Below are positions 57,424-63,624 of a DNA stretch of 64,000 nucleotides, piece by piece; within the stretch, counting starts at the first letter, position 1, and each line of letters opens with the position of its first letter. The notes under the pieces were generated by a model, which worked only from the letters and a program-made list of their open reading frames with translations, had not been told where the DNA came from and searched no databases. The stretch is from contig CALSTP010000001.1 in NCBI GenBank assembly GCA_943789305.1, positions 1,627,178-1,691,177 of the forward strand, written 5' to 3'. The position numbers were made by a program, and so were the translations under genes. The stretch is from an uncultured Flavobacteriaceae bacterium (GTDB lineage Bacteria; Bacteroidota; Bacteroidia; Flavobacteriales; Flavobacteriaceae).

Positions 57424-58728
57424 ATGAAAAGATTTTATTTAATATTAATGTTATTTTCTCGATTTTTAATTTATTCTCAACATAAATTAGAAATAGAAGG
57501 AGAGTTTAAATTACTTACTCATAAAGATTCAATTAAAGTATTCTCACAAAATAAACTACTTGTATTTGATGAAAATTTAAATCTTGTAAGGGAAGAACAA
57601 ATTTTTTTTGATCAAAACATCATTGATTACAAGATATTACTTATTGAAGATCAAATATTTTTTGTGAGTATTAGAGGGGGTCAAGTTTATAAAAAACAAG
57701 GTAGAGAGTCCTTTCACAGAATCGACAAATCCTTTGACCATAGAATGCAGTCTGACTCAGAAATTATTTTAAAGAATGATACGATATTTAAATTTGGTGG
57801 CTATGGATTCTGGTCAATGAGAAACTTTATAACCTATTTTGATTTTGACCAATCGGAATGGTTTCCATTAGAATATTCGGACAATAATCTTTCGAATGGA
57901 TTTTCTAATACACTTTTCAGTTTTATTAAAAATGATTTCTACTTCTTAGGTGGAAATAAAATGGATGGGTTATTAAAAATAAAACCAAATAACAAAATAT
58001 GTCATTTCTCAAATTTAAAGAAAGAATGGAATGAAATTGGTGAAATAGAATCTCCGATTACTCTTGATGGTTTCCACTTTTTCAACAAAAACTCTTTTTA
58101 TATAATTTACGAATCTTTGGTTTCAAAAATCAACCTAGAAAATAAAACAATAACAAACTACAAAAAACACAGTTCACTTTACTCAGGGACAAAATTTAAA
58201 CATACAATCACAATCGTAGGGGATAAAGTTTTTTATGTAACCGGAGAGTATAAACAGTTGATACTGAACAAACTTCCACTATCAGAATTACTAAGTGAAA
58301 AAATCAGTGAAAGGGGGTTTTTGAGACCAAATAATTTCTATCTGTATTTATTAGTAGGTTTTATGTTTATCATTTCACTAGTAATTATTCTAAGAAAAAA
58401 AACTAACCAATTAATAATAGTTTCAAATCAACAATTATTAATGGGAAGAAAAAAGACAGAAATTTCAAAGTTCCAATCTCAATTGATCAAGATTTTAATT
58501 AATAATAATTCAACACTCAATAAAGATTTTGATATTCTAAACGAAAATGGATATTTAAATAAATACCATTTTCAAAGAACTTTGAAGAATGAGATTTTTC
58601 AAATTAATTTGATATTTAAAACTTTAACGAATTCACATCATGAAATGATAGTTGTAAAAAAAAATGAAGTTGATAAACGAATAAATATTTATCAACTTAA
58701 TGTAAACTATAATTTCATGCTTAAATAA
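57424..58728 (+). CDS. Membrane protein with propeller-like ectodomain and cytoplasmic tail (islet cargo)
   Basis: The protein has 434 residues from the ATG at 57424; the frame is open slightly further upstream. A signal peptide (FYLILMLFSRFLIYSQ) is followed by about 280 residues of repeated beta units with kelch/propeller-like phrases (TIFKFGGYGFWSMRNFITYF, DFYFLGGNKMDGLLKI, KVFYVTGEYKQL). One membrane helix (FYLYLLVGFMFIISLVIIL, about 302-320) precedes a basic cytoplasmic tail of about 110 residues, predicted helical (KFQSQLIKILINNNS, GYLNKYHFQRTLKNEI). The layout resembles a sensor with an external propeller and internal effector, but no kinase or known DNA-binding signature is certain. 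Unknown function. Confidence 0.8.
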   Translation: MKRFYLILMLFSRFLIYSQHKLEIEGEFKLLTHKDSIKVFSQNKLLVFDENLNLVREEQIFFDQNIIDYKILLIEDQIFFVSIRGGQVYKKQGRESFHRIDKSFDHRMQSDSEIILKNDTIFKFGGYGFWSMRNFITYFDFDQSEWFPLEYSDNNLSNGFSNTLFSFIKNDFYFLGGNKMDGLLKIKPNNKICHFSNLKKEWNEIGEIESPITLDGFHFFNKNSFYIIYESLVSKINLENKTITNYKKHSSLYSGTKFKHTITIVGDKVFYVTGEYKQLILNKLPLSELLSEKISERGFLRPNNFYLYLLVGFMFIISLVIILRKKTNQLIIVSNQQLLMGRKKTEISKFQSQLIKILINNNSTLNKDFDILNENGYLNKYHFQRTLKNEIFQINLIFKTLTNSHHEMIVVKKNEVDKRINIYQLNVNYNFMLK

Positions 58729-58732
58729 AAAA

Positions 58733-58770
58733 CTAACCCCGATATATAAACCACTCCGAATAGGGGTTTA
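58733..58770. terminator. Possible weak hairpin after the membrane-protein gene
   Basis: CTAACCCC can pair with GGGGTTTA-like sequence across a 22-nt loop; an alternative TAAACC/GGTTTA stem overlaps it. Its position is right for a bidirectional terminator, but no T run follows, so support is weak. Confidence 0.3.
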
Positions 58771-58906
58771 GGGAAAAAGTATTTTCTCAGTTACAAGAAA
58801 CCTCAACCTGTGAAATACTGATAGAGTATTCAATTCAAAAGTTTTTAAGAGAGTCTATCAAATCTTCTTATTACTTCATTCTGATACACTTTGATTACTT
58901 AACCTC

Positions 58907-59089
58907 TTAACTGAAAGAATTCCCTTTCAAACTATTTTCCCACTCTAATAAATCCTTTTCTGTGATGTATTTTGAATGTGTGGATACTTCTATCATCTTC
59001 AATCCTCTATTTCTTCTCCAATCTTCTATGGTTACTCTATCTACTCCATAGAGTTCCATTAAATCCTTTTTACTCAATCTTCTTTCCAT
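58907..59089 (-). CDS. Small helix-turn-helix protein, excisionase/AlpA-like
   Basis: The 60-residue protein begins with a MerR/HTH_17-type helix-turn-helix (LSKKDLMELYGVDRVTIEDWRRNRGLKMIEV) and ends KYITEKDLLEWENSL, the common architecture of excisionases and AlpA-like regulators. Its ATG overlaps the preceding gene by 20 bases, so the two are one transcript. In an integrase-bearing element a recombination-direction factor is expected; this is the best candidate. Confidence 0.78.
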   Translation of the reverse strand: MERRLSKKDLMELYGVDRVTIEDWRRNRGLKMIEVSTHSKYITEKDLLEWENSLKGNSFS

Positions 59090-59264
59090 ATACTTTTATC
59101 TCCTCTTTTTCTAATAGTTCTTTAAACTTCTTTCTATAGGTTTCTCTATCTCCTGATATTCTGTACTTCTCAAGTTTATGAGAAAAGTTTTTAATCAAGA
59201 CAGACTTCTTCTTTAATAGTTCTACCATATGTTTTGCTTGTTCATCTGTTATATTTCTTATCAT
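59070..59264 (-). CDS. Small helical protein upstream of the excisionase-like gene
   Basis: The 64-residue protein is charged and helical (EQAKHMVELLKKKSVLIKNFSHKLEKY; ETYRKKFKELLEKEEIKVYGKK) with no signal or membrane segment. Its last 20 bases overlap the HTH gene, which argues for a real co-translated gene. No family recognised. It follows hairpin-rich DNA at the islet right end. Confidence 0.62.
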   Translation of the reverse strand: MIRNITDEQAKHMVELLKKKSVLIKNFSHKLEKYRISGDRETYRKKFKELLEKEEIKVYGKKIE

Positions 59265-59761
59265 ATTATTTCCTTTCAGAGTATTTTAAAAAACAGTAAT
59301 AACCTCGTACTTGAAATACTTAATCAGTTCGAGGTTGATACTCTTTATTTTAAACTTTTCTTTTATTTAAAACTAACTACTACTTCACAATTAGATATAG
59401 TGAGTCCATTAAGGGAAATTCCCTTTTAAAAAACTATTTCCATTTTTCAGTTGAATCTAACAGACACTCAAACAAGAATTCAACCTATCTGCATTTTAAC
59501 GAGTTCAGACCTTTCTTCTTTACCTCTCGGAACACTAATGACTGGTTTTACCTATCGGTGAGTGTTGGTCATTATTGGGTACTTCCCCCATGTGTCAGGT
59601 GTAGTATCTCGGTAGATTAAGTATTTCTTAAAGTAATCTACAACTCAGTAGAACAATTGGTTCTATATATAAGTATTAGAAACTTTAGAAAACGTAAAAA
59701 AATGTGAGAAAAAAGATAGAAAATAACTTCTGCCAAATCTAACATAAGTTAGAACAAGATA
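59265..59761. other. Non-coding, hairpin-rich right end of islet
   Basis: No credible gene is present. Visible structure includes a two-tier stem (AGAGTAT 59278 with ATACTCT 59338; AACCTCG 59301 with CGAGGTT 59330), AAGGGAA/TTCCCTT at 59411-59425, two competing stems around 59531-59574 (AACACT/AGTGTT versus TAATGAC/GTCATTA), GTAGATTA/TAATCTAC (59612-59641), and TAGAAC/GTTCTA (59649-59665). It could be an origin, a regulatory leader or an RNA gene. No promoter or terminator pair is clear. Confidence 0.6.
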
Positions 59762-59792
59762 TGTTCCAAATGGAACAATATTTGTTCCAAAT
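59762..59792 (+). repeat. Right arm-type repeats TGTTCCAAAT (two copies)
   Basis: TGTTCCAAAT occurs at 59762-59771 and 59783-59792, 61 bp or more inside the right core. The first copy is followed by GGAAC, forming GTTCC-AAAT-GGAAC. Mirrors the left pair; candidate integrase arm sites. Confidence 0.65.
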
Positions 59793-59852
59793 TTAATATA
59801 TTTAAAGTCATATAATCTTGTTTATCAGTGACTTATAAATTTGATTATAGTA

Positions 59853-59865
59853 CTGGAGGTACCAC
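59853..59865 (+). repeat. attR core (13-bp direct repeat, copy 2)
   Basis: CTGGAGGTACCAC, identical to the tRNA-Phe 3' end at 53436. The following bases (TTTTAATCC) also resemble the left flank (ATTTTAACC) with a one-base gap. Confidence 0.85.
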
Positions 59866-59869
59866 TTTT

Positions 59870-59903
59870 AATCCTTTAAACGCTTATGTTTAGAGGGTTT
59901 TTT
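59870..59903 (+). terminator. Original tRNA-Phe terminator displaced to the right islet end
   Basis: A 12-bp stem with one G-T and one T-G pair (AATCCTTTAAAC / GTTTAGAGGGTT), loop of six, followed by a T run. It lies directly after attR, where the tRNA terminator would have been before integration. It may also end rmuC transcription from the other strand. Confidence 0.8.
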
Positions 59904-59965
59904 GTTTTCTAATCCTAGTATAATTAAAAATTTGCTGATTCTTTTCACCTCCAAACTTCTTTGAA

Positions 59966-61291
59966 CTATTCTTTTAAGTCAATCATTGAATCCGAAGGAG
60001 GTTTTTCAAGAAATTGATCTTCAAGTTGCTCAACATTTCTAAGTTTAGAAAGCATCATTCTAGAACGAGTTGTTACTAAAGTCTCGATTTCATTATTGGC
60101 TTCATTCAATTTTTTCTGAGCTTTTTCTAAGACCCCCCCGAAAGTTGTAAATTCTTTCTTCACTGCCGAAAGGACATTCCAAACTTCACTACTTCTTTTC
60201 TGAATGGCAAGGGTTTTAAAGCCCATTTGAAGACTGTTGAGCATAGCGGCTAAAGTTGTCGGACCAGTGATAACAATCTTGTACTCTCGTTGCAATAAAG
60301 TCACCAAATCAGGTTGGCGAACAACCTCTGCAAATAAACCCTCGATGGGTAAAAACATGATTCCAAAATCTGTGGTATTAGGAGGATCTATGTATTTAGT
60401 TGAAATGTCTTTAGCAAAACGTTTTATTGAAGCTACCAAAGCTTTTATGGATGCTTCTATTGCATTGGCATCACCAGCATCGTAAGCAGTTTGCAGGCGA
60501 ATGTAATCCTCTTGAGGAAACTTCGCATCTATCGGAAGATATACCCCAGAATCATTAATGTCTTTCCCTGGAAGTTTAATTGCAAATTCAACTAAGGCGT
60601 CAGATCCTTTCTTTGTTTTAACATTTGAATCGTATTGATCAGGAGACAAAATTTGATCTAAAATATTTCCCAATTGTATTTCTCCTAAAATACCTCTTGT
60701 TTTTACATTACTCAATACTTTTTTCAAATCCCCTACTCCCGAAGCCAGTTGTTGCATTTCTCCGAGTCCTTTTTGAACTTTTAATAATTGTTGAGTTACA
60801 ATTTCAAAGGATTTACCTAAACGTTCCTCTAGAGTTTTATGAAGCTTTTCATCAACAGTTTCTCTCATTTTTTCCAGTTTCAACTCCGTAGTTTTCACGA
60901 GTTCATCTTGTCTCAATTTTATCTGATCAAACTTTTGGCGTTGCATCTCATTAAAGTCTTTGACATTTTTAGAAAAAACTTCCTGAAATTCTTTAAGATT
61001 GAGCTTCAGTTCTCCCCTATTTTCTTTTGCATTTGCATTTAGCGTCTTATTAAGAGAAGCTAACTTTTGTTCCATTTTTTCAGTCAAACGCTCTAATCCT
61101 TGGGTAAGTTCTTGGCGGTTTTCTTTTAAATTTTTTGAAAGCTCTTCTCTATTTTGTTGAAACTCTAAACGAATACTTTTTTGAATTAAATCATTTAAAT
61201 CAGAAGCAACCCGATCTGCTGGTTTTTTTAGGATTAAATAAATTACTCCCAAAAGTGAAACAAATGAAACTACCGTGGAAAAAATTAGCAT
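59966..61291 (-). CDS. rmuC: DNA recombination protein RmuC homologue
   Basis: The 441-residue protein has an N-terminal membrane anchor (LIFSTVVSFVSLLGVIYLIL), a long coiled coil with repeated RQELTQGLERLTEKM-like units (about 35-165) and the RmuC nuclease-like domain (VKTRGILGEIQLGNILDQIL, LPIDAKFPQEDYIRL, NTTDFGIMFLPIEGLFAEVV, ITGPTTLAAMLNSLQMGF). RmuC limits DNA inversions at short inverted repeats in E. coli. It lies to the right of the islet, downstream of the candidate small RNA on the same strand. Confidence 0.95.
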   Translation of the reverse strand: MLIFSTVVSFVSLLGVIYLILKKPADRVASDLNDLIQKSIRLEFQQNREELSKNLKENRQELTQGLERLTEKMEQKLASLNKTLNANAKENRGELKLNLKEFQEVFSKNVKDFNEMQRQKFDQIKLRQDELVKTTELKLEKMRETVDEKLHKTLEERLGKSFEIVTQQLLKVQKGLGEMQQLASGVGDLKKVLSNVKTRGILGEIQLGNILDQILSPDQYDSNVKTKKGSDALVEFAIKLPGKDINDSGVYLPIDAKFPQEDYIRLQTAYDAGDANAIEASIKALVASIKRFAKDISTKYIDPPNTTDFGIMFLPIEGLFAEVVRQPDLVTLLQREYKIVITGPTTLAAMLNSLQMGFKTLAIQKRSSEVWNVLSAVKKEFTTFGGVLEKAQKKLNEANNEIETLVTTRSRMMLSKLRNVEQLEDQFLEKPPSDSMIDLKE

Positions 61292-61383
61292 GAAAAAATT
61301 TTAACTAAAATTAATAATTTATTTGTAGAGACCACAGAATGCTAAAACTAGTTATCAACTAAAAATAGAAAGAAACCCAAAAT

Positions 61384-61413
61384 AAAAAAGCCCTCCAAAT
61401 TATTGGAAAGCTT
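61384..61413 (-). terminator. Intrinsic terminator of the small RNA/leader
   Basis: The minus-strand stem AAGCTTTCCAA/TTGGAGGGCTT (two G-U pairs), 4-nt loop, then a T run. It lies in the rmuC-maoC gap. Confidence 0.75.
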
Positions 61414-61490
61414 CTCACTGGTTTTCTACAAACCTCTTGCACAAATGTGCAAGCAACACAACTTCTTTTCTCTGAAGCAGAGTATATTTA
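61384..61490 (-). ncRNA. Candidate structured small RNA or attenuator leader
   Basis: On the minus strand a TATCTTTG element is followed by about 107 nt without a gene. In order: hairpin CTCTG-CTT-CAGAG, hairpin CTTGCAC-ATTT-GTGCAAG, short hairpin GGTTT/AAACC, and an 11-bp terminator stem (AAGCTTTCCAA/TTGGAGGGCTT) followed by T's. The promoter-to-terminator layout fits an independent small RNA. Alternatively it is a leader regulating rmuC, whose ATG lies 92 bp after the terminator. No known RNA family recognised. Confidence 0.5.
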
Positions 61491-61495
61491 TAATA

Positions 61496-61503
61496 CAAAG
61501 ATA
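61496..61503 (-). promoter_or_regulatory. Candidate -7 promoter element for the small RNA/leader
   Basis: TATCTTTG on the minus strand matches TAnnTTTG, 35 bp after the MaoC-like gene stop. No -33 TTG at the usual distance. Confidence 0.4.
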
Positions 61504-61537
61504 CACTTTTCATCGGGAATCTAAGTATCTAATAAGA

Positions 61538-61993
61538 TTATTCATAAGCGATCGTAATGATTTTTGCTACACAGGCAGGTTTACGAATACCTTTGATTTC
61601 GATTTTCACGTTCCAAACAATCTTTATGCTTTTGAATTTTTGATCTTCAATGCTTTCAATATGGGCAATCCCACGAAGTTGGGCTCCTTCAATTACTGGG
61701 TAGGGAAAACGAACTTCATCCATTCCATAATTATAGCCCATTTTCAGGGATGACACTGTGAGAATTTCATCAAAGAATTTTGGAATTAATGCAAGGGACA
61801 AAAATCCATGGGCGATAGTTGATTTGAATGGGGATTCTTTCTTGGCTCGCTTTTTATCTACATGAATCCATTGATAATCTTTTGTTGCAGAGGCAAAATA
61901 ATCAATCATTTCTTGGGTTACTTTTTGCCATGGAGATGGTGGCAAGGTAGTCCCTAATAAGCTTTTGAATTCGTTTAAGTCTTTTAAAATCAT
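61538..61993 (-). CDS. MaoC-like hot-dog dehydratase
   Basis: The protein has 151 residues from the ATG at 61993; a longer frame from 62068 would overlap the tetR end. The R-hydratase signature is present: QEMIDYFASATKDYQWIHVDKKRAKKESPFKSTIAHGFLSLALIP, with catalytic Asp and His in DYQWIH and AHGF. It hydrates 2-enoyl-CoA or a related thioester. It follows a TetR regulator and lies near etfBA, suggesting fatty-acid or branched-chain acyl-CoA metabolism. Confidence 0.9.
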   Translation of the reverse strand: MILKDLNEFKSLLGTTLPPSPWQKVTQEMIDYFASATKDYQWIHVDKKRAKKESPFKSTIAHGFLSLALIPKFFDEILTVSSLKMGYNYGMDEVRFPYPVIEGAQLRGIAHIESIEDQKFKSIKIVWNVKIEIKGIRKPACVAKIITIAYE

Positions 61994-62039
61994 TGGGTGC
62001 AAGTATTTAAATTTACTTTTTATCTTTTGAGCTCTTATT

Positions 62040-62684
62040 TCATTCAAATTGTTTAAAGATAAGATCATTCATGATATTAGCATGAATCTCAATGTTTTCT
62101 TTGGTAAATGGAGAAATTCCGTATTCTGCCTCCAGGGTTTGTGCTAAAACAAAAAAACTACTCGAGGCACCAAACATAATGCTTACAAAATTTGCAACAG
62201 GTATGGATTTAAATTCTTCCAAATCATTACTTTCTGTAATGGGTTTGTGACCAAACCAAACTACCGGCATGAGTAAATGTTGACTGACAAAATCATACCT
62301 CCAAGACTTTCTACCCATTTCTTGTAATAAAACCTTGTACATAGGTGGAAATTCAGCCATCAAGTAAAGATACTCTTTTGAAAATGCCTTTAAAAGGGAA
62401 ATTCCTTTTAAATGTAGGTGTTCTTTTCTTACTTTTTCATAGCGAAGCATTATTTTTTCAGAAAGATGAATGATTGATTTCTTCCACAAATCTTCTTTAT
62501 TTTCAAAATGATAACTTATCAAAGGTGTCGTCACACCCACTTTTTGTGCAACCTCTTTGAGTTGAGCTCCTTCATATCCGTGATCAGAAAAAACATCTAA
62601 TGCAGCTTCCAAGATAATTTCTATGTTTAACTTCTGCGAAGCAATAGGTCTACCCCTTTTTCTTTTTATATTCAAACTACTCAT
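62040..62684 (-). CDS. TetR/AcrR family transcriptional regulator
   Basis: The 214-residue protein has an N-terminal TetR helix-turn-helix (IILEAALDVFSDHGYEGAQLKEVAQKVGVTTPLISYHFENKEDLWKK) preceded by a basic arm (NIKRKRGRPI). The C-terminal helical domain binds an unknown ligand, likely an acyl-CoA by context. It is divergent from etfB and co-directional with the MaoC gene 46 bp downstream. The intergenic region to etfB contains an 11-bp periodic repeat that could be its operator. Confidence 0.92.
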   Translation of the reverse strand: MSSLNIKRKRGRPIASQKLNIEIILEAALDVFSDHGYEGAQLKEVAQKVGVTTPLISYHFENKEDLWKKSIIHLSEKIMLRYEKVRKEHLHLKGISLLKAFSKEYLYLMAEFPPMYKVLLQEMGRKSWRYDFVSQHLLMPVVWFGHKPITESNDLEEFKSIPVANFVSIMFGASSSFFVLAQTLEAEYGISPFTKENIEIHANIMNDLIFKQFE

Positions 62685-62722
62685 AAAGAATTTCTTGTAA
62701 CAATTTTTTTGTCTTCAAAAAC

Positions 62723-62757
62723 AATTGAAAATTAATTGAAATTAAATTGAAATTAAA
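62723..62757. repeat. Three 11-bp direct repeats in the tetR-etfB gap
   Basis: AATTGAAAATT, AATTGAAATTA and AATTGAAATTA follow each other with an 11-bp period (TTG at 62725, 62736 and 62747), about one helical turn. Located between the divergent regulator and etfB, they may form a TetR operator or curved DNA. The tract is AT-rich, so chance is not excluded. Confidence 0.45.
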
Positions 62758-62774
62758 TAAAATTTTTATCATTT

Positions 62775-62803
62775 TTGTGTTAAATAAAATTTTATATAGT
62801 TTG
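62775..62803 (+). promoter_or_regulatory. Possible etfB promoter (imperfect)
   Basis: TTG at 62775, 17-bp spacing, then TATAGTTTG, one base longer than TAnnTTTG. It lies 57 bp before the etfB ATG and 18 bp after the 11-bp repeats. Confidence 0.3.
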
Positions 62804-62859
62804 GAAGCATGCAAATTGATTAGAACCAAACAAAAAAAGAAAATTATTAAAGTTTAAAT

Positions 62860-63606
62860 ATGAAAATTTTAGTTTGTATCAGTAATGTTCCAGACACGAC
62901 CTCAAAGATAAATTTTGTTAACTCCAATACAGAATTTGACACACAAGGAGTGCAATTTATAATCAACCCAAACGATGAATTTGGATTGACTCGTGCCATC
63001 TGGATGCAGCAAAAACAACAAGCCGAAGTAACGGTAATCACTGTCGGTGATTCTAGTTGTGAGCCCACCCTTAGAAAATGTTTAGCAATTGGAGCAGACA
63101 AAGCCATTAGGATTGATGCTGAACCAACAGATGGTTTTTTTGTTGCTAAACAAATCGCAGAAATATGCAAAAAAGAAAGTTACGATTTGATTATTGCTGG
63201 TCGGGAGTCTATTGATCACAACGGAGGTATGGTTCCAGGTTTAATTGCAGGTATGCTGGATTATGAATACATTACCAATTGTATTTCACTAGAAATAGAC
63301 AACGGACAAGCTACTGCTTCAAGAGAAATAGATGGTGGAAAAGAAGTTGTTACTAGTGAAATTCCTCTGGTAATAGGATCTCAAAAAGGTCTTGTTGAAG
63401 AGTCTGATTTAATCATCCCAAACATGAGAGGGATTATGCAAGCGCGGAAAAAACCTTTAGAGGTAATGGCTCCTTTGGATGTAAGTTCCGCTTCCAAAAC
63501 GGAATCCTTTCAAAAACCAGCTCCTAAAGGAGAGGTTAAGCTGATTGCACCAGATGACATTGACACCCTAATAGATTTACTTCACAATGAAGCAAAAGTT
63601 ATTTAA
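62860..63606 (+). CDS. etfB: Electron transfer flavoprotein subunit beta
   Basis: EtfB (248 residues) with EtfA forms the flavoprotein that carries electrons from acyl-CoA dehydrogenases to the quinone pool. Family motifs: ILVCISNVPDTTSKI at the start, AIGADKAIRID, YDLIIAGRESIDHNGGMVPGLIAGML and the late PNMRGIMQARKKPLEV. It is followed 18 bp later by etfA. The TetR and MaoC genes alongside point to acyl-CoA oxidation. Confidence 0.96.
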   Translation: MKILVCISNVPDTTSKINFVNSNTEFDTQGVQFIINPNDEFGLTRAIWMQQKQQAEVTVITVGDSSCEPTLRKCLAIGADKAIRIDAEPTDGFFVAKQIAEICKKESYDLIIAGRESIDHNGGMVPGLIAGMLDYEYITNCISLEIDNGQATASREIDGGKEVVTSEIPLVIGSQKGLVEESDLIIPNMRGIMQARKKPLEVMAPLDVSSASKTESFQKPAPKGEVKLIAPDDIDTLIDLLHNEAKVI

Positions 63607-63624
63607 TCCCTTTTAAAAAAAATT

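Larger units (their letters stand above)
53436..59865. mobile_element. Integrative genomic islet in tRNA-Phe
   Basis: A 6.4-kb segment is bounded by 13-bp direct repeats of the tRNA 3' end. It carries an integrase next to the tRNA, a frameshifted ParB-methyltransferase gene, three cargo-like genes, two small minus-strand genes (one HTH-type, possibly excisionase) and hairpin-rich non-coding DNA. Base composition looks more AT-rich than the flanks. No replication, conjugation or capsid gene is visible, so it depends on other elements for transfer. The host tRNA terminator now lies at its right end (59870-59903). Confidence 0.85.

Noticed and set aside
59229-59429. 66-codon plus-strand frame at the islet right end
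   Set aside because: Antisense to the small charged-protein gene and running through inverted repeats; low-complexity hydrophobic sequence.
59531-59574. H-type pseudoknot in the islet non-coding block
   Set aside because: The two stems cross, but no bases remain for the loop spanning the second stem, so alternative hairpins are more realistic.
61403-61753. 116-codon plus-strand frame over the MaoC gene and small-RNA region
   Set aside because: Antisense to a well-supported MaoC-like gene and to the hairpins.
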